41,647 bases of DNA from a virus, in the IMG/VR virus record IMGVR_UViG_3300010430_000155, positions 1 to 41,647 of that record, one strand, 5' to 3'. How positions within the stretch are numbered: position 1 is the first letter of the stretch; each line of letters opens with the position of its first letter. The notes under the pieces were generated by a model. The model was given only the letters and a program-made list of their open reading frames with translations, did not search any database and was not told the origin of the DNA. This document shows positions 1 through 5,999 of this stretch, one piece after another. Position numbers and translations under genes: made by a program.

Positions 1-20
1 TAAGTTCTGCTATATCTGCA

Positions 21-70
21 CACGTCCGAAAAACATTATTTTCGGTTAATCAGCAACGCACAAGGACGTG
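21..70 (+). promoter_or_regulatory. leader hairpin upstream of first gene
   Basis: The 90 bases before the first gene contain a perfect 7-bp inverted repeat, CCGAAAA (26-32) with TTTTCGG (39-45). It sits inside a wider repeat, CACGTCC (21-27) with GGACGTG (64-70), and the two share bases so cannot both form fully. It lies just ahead of the GGGAG ribosome binding site of the first gene. It may be an attenuator or an RNA processing site; the function is inference. Confidence 0.35.
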
Positions 71-90
71 CATACTGGGAGTATAGAACA

Positions 91-486
91 ATGCCTTATT
101 ACACTGAACTTAACTACGCTAACGACCGCCGCAATTGCGAACGCGACAAGGTGCCTACTGTATGGATTGATGATTGCACTGAAGTAGAACTGCCCACAAA
201 ATGGGAAGTTTGCCCTGTTTGCAATGGCGAAGGTAAGCATGTTAACCCGTCAATTGATTGTAACGGGCTGACGGCTTCTGACTTCGCTGAAGATCCTGAT
301 TTTTACGACTCTTACATGAGCGGCACTTATGACGTGCCATGTAACAAGTGTGGTGGTCGTACTACTGCCCGCGTTGTTGACTGGGATATGCTTACCCCAG
401 AATTACGCGAAGCTTACGAGCGCCAGCTTGACGAAGAGGCAGCTATGTATGCTGAACACATGGGCGAGCTTCGCATGGGAGCATAA
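91..486 (+). CDS. hypothetical zinc-finger-like early protein
   Basis: This 131-residue acidic protein carries two cysteine pairs, CPVC (about residues 41-44) and CNKC (about 84-87). Both are followed by a DnaJ-like glycine motif (NGEG and GGR), so one zinc ion could be bound by the four cysteines. The start is well set: ATG at 91 follows TGGGAGTATAGAACA, and the same 18-base leader including ATG recurs at 538-555 in front of the next gene. Similar small CXXC proteins are common in phage early regions, but I do not recognise the family. Function is unknown. Confidence 0.7.
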   Translation: MPYYTELNYANDRRNCERDKVPTVWIDDCTEVELPTKWEVCPVCNGEGKHVNPSIDCNGLTASDFAEDPDFYDSYMSGTYDVPCNKCGGRTTARVVDWDMLTPELREAYERQLDEEAAMYAEHMGELRMGA

Positions 487-490
487 CTAT

Positions 491-523
491 TCAACTGATA
501 GTCTGTTTCGGGCTATCACTTGA
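491..523 (+). promoter_or_regulatory. conserved intergenic hairpin, copy 1
   Basis: The arms TCAA (491-494) and TTGA (520-523), a C.C mismatch (495/519), and the stem TGATAGTC/GGCTATCA (496-503/511-518) enclose the 7-base loop TGTTTCG. The 3' end is 30 bases from the next ATG (553). The same architecture with an unrelated stem occurs at 1114-1146. It is a likely cis-acting RNA element; its partner is unknown. Confidence 0.6.
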
Positions 524-552
524 GTAACAACACAACATGGGAGTATAGAACA

Positions 553-750
553 ATGAAACATAGAGTATTAAGAATTAGCGATGTATCAACTGGTATACCC
601 TTTGCCGCTATATCAGCAAGAACAAAAGAATCTGTCTTTGTTTATGGCAATCAAAAGCCTATAGATGGAAAGCTGTCTTATGGTCAAGTTAAGCGTGATA
701 CTTGTATCTGCGAAATCTACAATCCTGATTTTGAAGTATCAGCAATATAG
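553..750 (+). CDS. hypothetical early protein, 65 aa
   Basis: This small basic protein starts MKHRVLRISDV. The frame is open further upstream to 520, but the start at 553 is preferred because it is preceded by GGGAGTATAGAACA, identical to the leader of the gene at 91. Its stop lies 10 bases before the next ATG. I see no membrane segment or recognisable domain. A conserved hairpin sits immediately upstream. Confidence 0.6.
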   Translation: MKHRVLRISDVSTGIPFAAISARTKESVFVYGNQKPIDGKLSYGQVKRDTCICEIYNPDFEVSAI

Positions 751-760
751 GGGCTATATC

Positions 761-883
761 ATGACCACATTTCACATTGACAGTCACCACTACCGCAACA
801 TGCGAGGAAACATGAACAAGTATCTTATAGCGGCTCATATTGCACTACTTATTGTTATAGCGCTTATGATGCTGTTTTATTAA
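761..883 (+). CDS. small single-pass membrane protein, 40 aa
   Basis: The hydrophilic, histidine-containing N-terminus (MTTFHIDSHHYRNM) is followed by a hydrophobic C-terminal half, LIAAHIALLIVIALMMLFY, long enough for one membrane span. The ATG at 761 has AGGGG seven bases upstream. An internal ATG at 812 preceded by CGAGGAAAC could give a 23-residue version that is almost all membrane segment. The longer open frame beginning at 665 overlaps the previous gene and lacks support. Function unknown; small holin-like or inhibitor peptides are possible. Confidence 0.5.
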   Translation: MTTFHIDSHHYRNMRGNMNKYLIAAHIALLIVIALMMLFY

Positions 884-902
884 CTTATCGGGAGAATAGA
901 AA

Positions 903-1109
903 ATGCAAACAGAAAACACAATTCCAAATCAAGCTGTACAGGGCGACATTGTGCATATACTTGATCTAGCAAAGTTTAAAAAACAATACCGCGGCGCTAC
1001 TGCTGAGATCATGAGATGGCACCATGACAATGTATACACTGCTCTAGCCAATGGTGAAACTATAACTATTACAGGTTATGAATTTGTCACTACATACCGC
1101 AATTATTAA
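903..1109 (+). CDS. hypothetical early protein, 68 aa
   Basis: This protein begins MQTENTIPNQAVQGDIVHIL and is preceded by CGGGAGAATAGAAA, the block's typical strong ribosome binding site. The composition is that of a small soluble protein with no cysteines. No domain is recognised. It is followed by the second copy of the conserved hairpin. Confidence 0.6.
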   Translation: MQTENTIPNQAVQGDIVHILDLAKFKKQYRGATAEIMRWHHDNVYTALANGETITITGYEFVTTYRNY

Positions 1110-1113
1110 TCAT

Positions 1114-1146
1114 TCAACCTTGTCTCTGTATCAGGGGCAAGCTTGA
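1114..1146 (+). promoter_or_regulatory. conserved intergenic hairpin, copy 2
   Basis: The arms TCAA (1114-1117) and TTGA (1143-1146), a C.C mismatch (1118/1142), and the 8-bp stem CTTGTCTC/GGGGCAAG (with G-T pairs) enclose the 7-base loop TGTATCA. It ends 30 bases before the ATG at 1176, the same spacing as copy 1. The stem bases differ almost throughout from copy 1 while pairing is kept. Confidence 0.6.
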
Positions 1147-1175
1147 GCAATTAAGCTTAAACGGGAGTAGAAATA

Positions 1176-1415
1176 ATGAAAATATATGAAAATGTTATGA
1201 GTATAGAAAAAGCCGGTAAATACTTAGTTCTTGAATTCTATAGAAATAGCAATCCGCTTGATAATTACTTTATTGAGCCACCGGATAATGTGTTTTTAGT
1301 TAAAAGAAAGTCTAATATTGATGATAGTTATTTTTATGATGTTTATAAAGATAACAAACTACATTGCTCGGCAATGGGTAAAGAAATGATTAAAGACTTT
1401 TTTACTAATCTATAA
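1176..1415 (+). CDS. hypothetical early protein, 79 aa
   Basis: The start follows CGGGAGTAGAAATA. The product is small and soluble, rich in Asn, Tyr and Lys, with a central segment DNVFLVKRKSN. It appears more AT-rich than its neighbours. I do not recognise it and see no motif that indicates a role. Confidence 0.55.
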   Translation: MKIYENVMSIEKAGKYLVLEFYRNSNPLDNYFIEPPDNVFLVKRKSNIDDSYFYDVYKDNKLHCSAMGKEMIKDFFTNL

Positions 1416-1422
1416 CAGCAAT

Positions 1423-1449
1423 ATCAGCTCATTCTTATAGTGGGCTGAT
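1423..1449 (+). promoter_or_regulatory. intergenic hairpin
   Basis: A 9-bp stem, ATCAGCTCA (1423-1431) with TGGGCTGAT (1441-1449, one G-T pair), has a 9-base loop. It lies between two early genes, 42 bases before the next ATG, and has no T-run, so it is not an obvious terminator. It lacks the TCAAC/CTTGA flanks of the two conserved hairpins. Confidence 0.45.
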
Positions 1450-1490
1450 GAGGCTGAATAAACAGTCTTATATCCTAGGGGGATAGATAC

Positions 1491-2024
1491 ATGAAACAAG
1501 TTAAGCAACAAATCAATGAATATGATCAGCAAGCTATAGACTTTTTAGAGTCTACGCAAACCGATCTAACAATCACCTATCTTTATACTGGCAAGTATTT
1601 TGTCGATGATAAAGAAGAACGCGATATTTATCAGTTCACGCTGTCAAATGCTCGTGGCGCGTATTCTGCTCAATTCGGGGATTCTATCCACAATACAGAA
1701 CGACGTATATATGCCAGTAAACCACTAAATAACAGGAATCACTCAAAAGGCAAAAGACTAGGCTTTAAGAATGGCGACAGACTATCAATAGCTGAAATAA
1801 AAGCCACTAAGGCGGGACCGTCTAGCTATGACATACTGTCATGCCTTGATTCTTATACGCCGGATACTTTCGAGGAATTCTGCGATGAATTCGGCTATAA
1901 CGAATTGCCCCTATCTGATCATGACAAAGTTATGTCTATATTCCTGAAATGCAAAGAACAGGCTACAGGATTAAAGCGTATCTTTTCTAATGACCAATCA
2001 GAACAACTGGGAGAAATCAGCTAA
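1491..2024 (+). CDS. conserved phage protein of unknown function, 177 aa
   Basis: The start is preceded by GGGGGATAGATAC. The C-terminal half has the pattern YDILSCLDSYTPDTFEEFC, then DELPLSDHDKV-like text and a CKEQ.GLKRIF stretch. I recall this from proteins of phages and plasmids of many gammaproteobacteria whose role is not known. The N-terminal region (residues 20-70) looks beta-rich. The stop overlaps the next gene's ATG by one base, which suggests coupled translation. The match to this uncharacterised family is from memory; function is not assigned. Confidence 0.65.
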   Translation: MKQVKQQINEYDQQAIDFLESTQTDLTITYLYTGKYFVDDKEERDIYQFTLSNARGAYSAQFGDSIHNTERRIYASKPLNNRNHSKGKRLGFKNGDRLSIAEIKATKAGPSSYDILSCLDSYTPDTFEEFCDEFGYNELPLSDHDKVMSIFLKCKEQATGLKRIFSNDQSEQLGEIS

Positions 2025-2260
2025 TGAAAACATATCTCTACAAAGCTATCGACCGTGGTGCGCGTGGCTACAATCGATCAATTGCAGTGTATCGCGTCAA
2101 GAATAACCGGCCTGAATACCTTGGCATTAATGACCATATAAATACAGCGTCCACATATGGCGACGTTGGCGAAGCTGTCCAGCTAATTGGCAAGCTTTGC
2201 GGCCACAAGAATGACCATTATAAGTTTGAATCCAAGAATATCAAGCTTATAGCTATCTAA
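2024..2260 (+). CDS. conserved hypothetical protein, 78 aa
   Basis: This small basic protein begins MKTYLYKAIDRGARGYNRS. It directly follows the 177-aa gene with a TAATG junction and has GGGAG about ten bases upstream, inside the previous gene. The pairing suggests the two products are made together. No domain is recognised. Confidence 0.6.
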   Translation: MKTYLYKAIDRGARGYNRSIAVYRVKNNRPEYLGINDHINTASTYGDVGEAVQLIGKLCGHKNDHYKFESKNIKLIAI

Positions 2261-2263
2261 CTA

Positions 2264-2282
2264 TCAACTGCCACGGATGGCA
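2264..2282 (+). promoter_or_regulatory. short intergenic hairpin
   Basis: TCAAC (2264-2268) is followed by TGCCA, a 4-base loop CGGA... and TGGCA. It shares the 5' flank TCAAC with the two conserved hairpins, but the 3' CTTGA flank and the spacing are missing. It could be a degenerate relative; this is a weak claim. Confidence 0.3.
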
Positions 2283-2300
2283 TTACAGAGGGTTTAACCA

Positions 2301-2486
2301 ATGACAAATAGGGAGCAGCTAAAAGCATTAATGCTGCAGCACAATCTTAACCAGGCAGATATAGCCGAACTACTCAGTGTGTCTCACTGGACAGTTAAAA
2401 GCTGGACTCTGCCTCTAACCTCTAAAGCATATAGGCCAATGCCGGATAATATGCTGGAACTTTTAAATCTTAAAATTGGGAGATAA
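2301..2486 (+). CDS. small helix-turn-helix DNA-binding protein
   Basis: This 61-residue protein has a clear helix-turn-helix of the XRE/Cro type. MLQHNLNQADIAELLSVSH gives the first helix and turn, and TVKSW is in recognition-helix position (about residues 12-36). It would bind DNA as a dimer and could control this early block or lysis/lysogeny genes. GAGGG lies 8 bases before the ATG. The next gene follows after 2 bases. A transposase-type HTH fragment is less likely because the gene is complete and neatly spaced. Confidence 0.65.
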   Translation: MTNREQLKALMLQHNLNQADIAELLSVSHWTVKSWTLPLTSKAYRPMPDNMLELLNLKIGR

Positions 2487-2488
2487 TT

Positions 2489-2953
2489 ATGGGACTCGAC
2501 ATGTATTTACAAGCTGATATCTACGTTGGCGGCAAATGGGAACATAGACACGTCAAGGGTAACTGCTCTTTTACTACTGGTAAAGATGAGCATTTACAAA
2601 AATACGATATTGCATTAAACGATATTTCTTCAATATCCATTGCTATCGGTGACTGGAGAAAAGCTAACGCCATTCATAAATGGTTCGTTGACAATGTGCA
2701 GGATGGCATTGATGAGTGCCAGCGTACTTATGTAAACAAGGGTCAGCTTGAAACCTTAAAAGACCTTTGTCTTGCCGTTATTAATGATCCAACTAAAGCC
2801 GAAGAATTACTGCCAACAGAGTCAGGATTCTTTTTCGGCGGTACTGACTACGATGATTGGTATATGCAAGATATAAAAGAAACTGTTGATATTATCGACA
2901 AAGCACTAAATCTACCTGAAGATTATGAGATTTACTATCAAGCTTCGTGGTAA
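2489..2953 (+). CDS. conserved phage protein of unknown function, 154 aa
   Basis: The product begins MGLDMYL and contains WRKANAIHKWFV (about residues 51-62) and the motif LLPTESGFFFGGTDYDDWY (about 112-130). I recall this as a widespread family in phages and bacterial genomes with no defined activity. The start is preceded by GGGAGATAATT. The gene is the last of the plus-strand block and is followed within 3 bases by a strong terminator hairpin. Confidence 0.7.
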   Translation: MGLDMYLQADIYVGGKWEHRHVKGNCSFTTGKDEHLQKYDIALNDISSISIAIGDWRKANAIHKWFVDNVQDGIDECQRTYVNKGQLETLKDLCLAVINDPTKAEELLPTESGFFFGGTDYDDWYMQDIKETVDIIDKALNLPEDYEIYYQASW

Positions 2954-2955
2954 AT

Positions 2956-3001
2956 AACCCTATCGCGCCGCCCTTCCGGGCTAGGTTGGGCGGCTAGGGT
3001 T
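2956..3001. terminator. strong hairpin terminator, probably two-way
   Basis: AACCCTA (2956-2962) pairs with TAGGGTT (2995-3001), and GCCGCCC (2967-2973) pairs with GGGCGGC (2988-2994). This makes a 14-bp stem with a 4-base bulge, followed on the plus strand by TTTT. On the minus strand the flank is TTATTT. It ends the left plus-strand genes and lies about 50-95 bases downstream of the minus-strand promoter after Q, where lambda has tR'. Confidence 0.8.
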
Positions 3002-3055
3002 TTCTATGGGAGATAGAAACTATATGTTCGGGGGCAGAATAAACAGTCTAGGGAT

Positions 3056-3084
3056 ATAGTATAAAAAAACGGAACCTTAGTCAA
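3056..3084 (-). promoter_or_regulatory. sigma70-like promoter just after the Q-like gene
   Basis: On the minus strand TTGACT (3084-3079) lies 17 bases from TACTAT (3061-3056). A better -10, TATACT, lies at 15 bases. The -35 overlaps the Q stop codon, so transcription would leave Q on the same strand toward the hairpin at 2956-3001. This matches the lambda Q-pR'-tR' order. The transcript would run antisense to the left plus-strand genes. Confidence 0.5.
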
Positions 3085-3629
3085 TCATCTGACTGACCAT
3101 ATAAGTTATTAATTATCTTACGTTTAGCCTGATAAGCGCGTCTGTCTAACAATGCTTTTATGTCTTTTTCCCTTTCCCTCCACGTCTTTCGCCAAGCTCT
3201 GTCAGATATATCAAGATACTGAGCTTTTAGATAGTCAAAGTTATTAAATAAGCCTGTTCCCTTGCATGAATCACACTCCCTTGCTGGATTGATAATAGAG
3301 CGTTTTGTACCATGACATGACGGGCATCTACGGCTTAACAGGGATTCTGATAGAACAAGGTCTAATAATTTACGGGTACGGGCTTGTGTGGGCTGGTCTG
3401 AGCGCCAATTGAGTCTAGTTGATACCTTGATAACCTCCGGCAAGAAAAGCTCGTATACCGCCTTATATTCGCTCACCCCGCATATTTGCCCGATGAGAAG
3501 GTCTAATCCAGCCTTGTTAGCCCCTGCCAGTGCTGCAGCTATATCTGATACCGTTAGTTCTGGTATACCGCCTGATACCCTTCCTTCTATCGGTATGCTT
3601 CCAGGTACTAATCTGACTAGAATCTCTAT
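3081..3629 (-). CDS. Q: Q-like late antitermination protein with apparent ATA start
   Basis: Q proteins load on RNA polymerase at the late promoter and let it read through terminators. The C-terminal 131 residues show the lambda-Q layout: a zinc finger with CPSC (about 102-105) and CDSC (about 119-122), each followed by a Gly/Thr motif, then W.KTW and a basic helix ending KIINNLYG. The frame stays open and protein-like upstream of the GTG at 3476, reading EILVRLVPGSIPIEG. It contains no ATG, GTG or TTG there. An ATA at 3629 has GAGGT seven bases upstream, giving 182 aa (lambda Q has 207). The GTG start would cut off a well-formed N-terminal domain. It is the last gene of the operon. Confidence 0.75.
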   Translation of the reverse strand: MEILVRLVPGSIPIEGRVSGGIPELTVSDIAAALAGANKAGLDLLIGQICGVSEYKAVYELFLPEVIKVSTRLNWRSDQPTQARTRKLLDLVLSESLLSRRCPSCHGTKRSIINPARECDSCKGTGLFNNFDYLKAQYLDISDRAWRKTWREREKDIKALLDRRAYQAKRKIINNLYGQSDD

Positions 3630-3678
3630 GACTTATACCTCACAATTTGGAATATTTGAGCTGTTTTTGTCTTAAAAG

Positions 3679-3870
3679 TCATTTGAATACGCTCTCAGCT
3701 TGCAATATAAGTAAATCCTTATCCTGTTTATAGTTTTCACCACACCGCTTCGGGCTGAAACTATACCGGCATACTTTATAGCCTTCCCACTGATCTATCC
3801 CGTTTACACAACCCTGACATTTGACTAATCCAGAAGCTTTTACGCAATTGTGAAAGGGATCATCTCTCAT
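3679..3870 (-). CDS. small cysteine-rich hypothetical protein, 63 aa
   Basis: Five cysteines (CVKASGLVKCQGCVNG, then VCRY and RCGE) suggest a metal-binding or disulfide-bonded mini-domain. The stop overlaps a short reading frame (ATG at 3682, 18 codons) that leads into the Q-like gene. The start overlaps the preceding gene by 4 bases. Its position between NinG and Q resembles the lambda nin region, which is full of small proteins, but I cannot match it to a named nin gene. Confidence 0.6.
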   Translation of the reverse strand: MRDDPFHNCVKASGLVKCQGCVNGIDQWEGYKVCRYSFSPKRCGENYKQDKDLLILQAESVFK

Positions 3871-4058
3871 CTGGGATTGTGAAAATACATAAGAACTTCT
3901 TTAAGCATTTCTTCTATCAGGTCTAATTGCTCCTTATCCTGCTTACACAATAGAGCCATTGAATATGCTGCACTTCCCGTCCTTTCTTCTGCGGGTATTT
4001 CTTTGTCGTGGTCTATACCAGTTAATTCCGCAAATCTGTTTTTAAAATCATCGCTCAT
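3867..4058 (-). CDS. hypothetical protein, 63 aa
   Basis: This acidic small protein has a helical C-terminal half (LCKQDKEQLDLIEEMLKEV). It is joined to both neighbours by 4-base ATGA overlaps, so it is almost surely translated in series with them. No family is recognised. Confidence 0.6.
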   Translation of the reverse strand: MSDDFKNRFAELTGIDHDKEIPAEERTGSAAYSMALLCKQDKEQLDLIEEMLKEVLMYFHNPR

Positions 4059-4420
4059 GCTGGACTCCTCTTCATGCTGCTCTCAAACATCATCCTTTCC
4101 TCACTCGGAAACTCTACGTGTACGCCTACACTGCTTGATACATGCCGGTCTAATACAGAGTAAACCCTATCAACCTCCATAATATCAAGCTGTTTTGTAC
4201 TTTTCTTACCTTCTGGAAACTCCTCGCTTATTGTTACCGGCTTTTGTACATTTTTCCATAATATTTCTTTAACAGATTCTTGCGTCCATGGTATATCAGC
4301 TTTATCTGATGCTGCTTCAAAAAATGCTTTCATCTCGTATCCAGCATCGTTTAAAGCCTCTGCCAGCTCTCGACAAAACACCTCGATAGCTTTCCTTTGC
4401 TGATCTGTTCGCTGTGTCAT
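4055..4420 (-). CDS. conserved nin-region hypothetical protein, 121 aa
   Basis: The N-terminus reads MTQRTDQQRKAIEVFCREL, with A.ALNDAGYEMK and IPWTQESVKEILWKNVQK following (about residues 20-60). I recall such a protein next to NinG in several phages, without a known function. The C-terminal third carries EVDRVYSVLDRHV and SEERMMFE. It overlaps ninG by 4 bases. The RTDQQRKA start is somewhat like the 'SLDQNRKLW' signature of NinB-type proteins, but the rest does not fit NinB, so no symbol is given. Confidence 0.65.
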   Translation of the reverse strand: MTQRTDQQRKAIEVFCRELAEALNDAGYEMKAFFEAASDKADIPWTQESVKEILWKNVQKPVTISEEFPEGKKSTKQLDIMEVDRVYSVLDRHVSSSVGVHVEFPSEERMMFESSMKRSPA

Positions 4421-5007
4421 ATCTCCCCCTTTAAATATTTAAGTTGCTCACGATAATACTGCTTAATCTCAATTAAATCATCAATCACCCAATTCTGTGC
4501 TCCATGTGGACCATCCAACCAGTCAACCATATCCTGACCTATTTTCTTTATCAGATTCTCCTTATATTGTTGTGAAACTGTATGGTTCTTTTTTGCATAT
4601 TTACCTGATCCGCCATTACATGATTTGCATTGCTTGTGGATATTCATAGGATGAAATCTTAATTCTGGAAACGCCCCCTTCGACTTATAATGTCCAGCAT
4701 CCCACTTGCCCCCTGTATACCTTTCCTTTATCTCCCAGTCATATCTACCACAGCTAATACATGGATCATCCCTGTCTCTGGTTCGTATATAGGTATGGCA
4801 TGGCGTCTTGGCCTCCTCTATCCTGTCAGAGCGTGTTTTCAGTGCTTCCTTGCGTCTACGGGTATCTTTCCTCCTTTCCTTAGCCCTGCACCCCTCTGCC
4901 TTGGCCTGATCGGCCTTTACAAGCTCTATGGCACAGCCTGGGGAGCATACTTTCTGTAAACTGTTGAAGGGTGCGTATTCTGTTTTACAGATACGGCATT
5001 TCTTCAC
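4417..5007 (-). CDS. ninG: NinG/Rap recombination protein
   Basis: This is a 196-residue member of the phage lambda NinG (Rap) family, a structure-specific endonuclease that acts on recombination intermediates in RecA/phage recombination. Seen in sequence: an N-terminal zinc finger (CRIC at 4-7; C21 and C25), a long basic coiled stretch rich in Lys/Arg (about 35-65), then C83/C86, GHY with H106, and C127/C130 in KQCKSCNGGSGK, matching the family's HNH-like core. Length is normal. It overlaps genes on both sides by 4 bases. With the Rad52-like protein at 13152 it suggests a full phage recombination set. Assignment is secure. Confidence 0.93.
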   Translation of the reverse strand: MKKCRICKTEYAPFNSLQKVCSPGCAIELVKADQAKAEGCRAKERRKDTRRRKEALKTRSDRIEEAKTPCHTYIRTRDRDDPCISCGRYDWEIKERYTGGKWDAGHYKSKGAFPELRFHPMNIHKQCKSCNGGSGKYAKKNHTVSQQYKENLIKKIGQDMVDWLDGPHGAQNWVIDDLIEIKQYYREQLKYLKGEI

Positions 5008-5381
5008 AATCTAACCACCTCTTTTATCCATTGAGGGAATATAGTCCCGCTGTATAAATACCAGTTTTCAGGATCACCATGAGAATTAAGTATTTCAGAG
5101 TATCCATTCTTTTTACACTGATATGAATCTAGCCACTTAATTACATTCTTCTGTCTTAATTTAGGTATTTTTATCGTTAGCCGGTACTCAGTTCTATCAT
5201 AGGGTAAGGTTGAATACTCTGACCATGACTGATTTTTTTCAGGGTTTTCTGTAAGCCACTGGTAATGCTCTTTGAACCTAAAGCCGCTACTATCTTGATG
5301 AGGTATCCTTCCCTTGGTTATGCCATTTTCCATAATGCTTTCAAGGAACCGGCCTGCCGTGAAATGGTAGAACTTGTTCAT
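5004..5381 (-). CDS. YHFT-type protein, possible ADP-ribosyltransferase fold
   Basis: The 125-residue product starts MNKFYHFTAGRFLESIMENG, then has YQWLTENPE (about 40-48), a YSTLPYDRTEYRLTIKIP strand (about 56-73) and GDPENWYLYSG near the C-terminus. YHxT followed by a helix ending in 'I..GI', and later a Tyr/Glu-bearing strand, is the pattern of small ADP-ribosyltransferase-like folds (DarT, Arr, KptA type). I recall similar uncharacterised phage and bacterial proteins. The fold is inference; no activity is proven. It ends in VVRL like its upstream neighbour, and both ends carry the same ribosome-binding sequence for the next gene. Confidence 0.55.
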   Translation of the reverse strand: MNKFYHFTAGRFLESIMENGITKGRIPHQDSSGFRFKEHYQWLTENPEKNQSWSEYSTLPYDRTEYRLTIKIPKLRQKNVIKWLDSYQCKKNGYSEILNSHGDPENWYLYSGTIFPQWIKEVVRL

Positions 5382-5593
5382 AATCTAACCACCTTCTTTT
5401 TACTCAGCTCATCTATCAGGGCTAACTTCCCCTCTAAATGATATGTTTTGCTCTTTTCCTGTCGCCACCGTTTTACTAACTCATAAATCAGAACTTTAGA
5501 ATCTACTGATATATGATCATCTGCGTAGTTAATCAGTTCACTGTCTGACTTTTCAGCCATGAGCAGTAATTGTTCTTGTTCGTTAGTGTTCAT
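5378..5593 (-). CDS. hypothetical protein, 71 aa
   Basis: This is a largely helical, charged protein (MNTNEQEQLLLMAEKSD at the start). It ends KKKVVRL; the bases AGGTGGTTAGATT at its end contain both its stop codon and the ribosome binding site for the next gene. The same sequence recurs at the end of the next gene. No domain is recognised. Confidence 0.6.
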   Translation of the reverse strand: MNTNEQEQLLLMAEKSDSELINYADDHISVDSKVLIYELVKRWRQEKSKTYHLEGKLALIDELSKKKVVRL

Positions 5594-5777
5594 CCCATAT
5601 CTCGCTCACATAGTCCTGTAGCGCCTTCTCATCGCTCAAGTCTTCCAGTCTTCTTCGTGCTTTACCCCTTTCCTTTTGTTCTTCAGAGGCTTCTGCGTAT
5701 CGTTTCCTTGGATCACTCAGTACCATACGGTTTTTAGTAACTTTCCATGCGAATTCACTGTGATTTACTTTTTCCAT
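5583..5777 (-). CDS. hypothetical charged protein, 64 aa
   Basis: The middle is highly charged (RKRYAEASEEQKERGKARRR), likely one long helix, with an acidic tail. It overlaps the next gene by 11 bases and the previous gene by 13. Function unknown. Confidence 0.55.
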   Translation of the reverse strand: MEKVNHSEFAWKVTKNRMVLSDPRKRYAEASEEQKERGKARRRLEDLSDEKALQDYVSEIWDEH

Positions 5778-5965
5778 AGCTTTTTACTCTCAAAAGATTC
5801 AAACATTCCAAACTCTACTTTGCCTGTCCGTAAGGCAGTCGCCAGCATTTCTAAGGTTTCAAATTCAATTACTATTGCTTTTTCAACCTCGCAAATATCA
5901 TCCTCATCTATACCGGCATAAATCTTATCGCCCATCATTACTGCTTTTGCATTCATTTCTTCCAT
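5765..5965 (-). CDS. hypothetical acidic protein, 66 aa
   Basis: The start at 5965 follows GGGGAGATGAAGCT. The product is acidic, with CEVEKAIVIEFETLEMLATAL forming a probable strand-helix unit. A second ATG three codons later is an alternative start. No family recognised. Confidence 0.55.
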   Translation of the reverse strand: MEEMNAKAVMMGDKIYAGIDEDDICEVEKAIVIEFETLEMLATALRTGKVEFGMFESFESKKLWKK

Positions 5966-5999
5966 AGCTTCATCTCCCCGTCTTTATTGTGTTGTATTG

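Noticed and set aside
1454-1467. 14-base word CTGAATAAACAGTC repeated at 25982-25995
   Set aside because: In about 41 kb a few 14-base matches are expected by chance, and the second copy lies within a coding region.
3024-3059. 11-codon frame after a GGGAGATAGAA leader
   Set aside because: The leader looks like the block's usual start region, but the frame is too short and follows the terminator. It may be the cut-off start of a lost gene.
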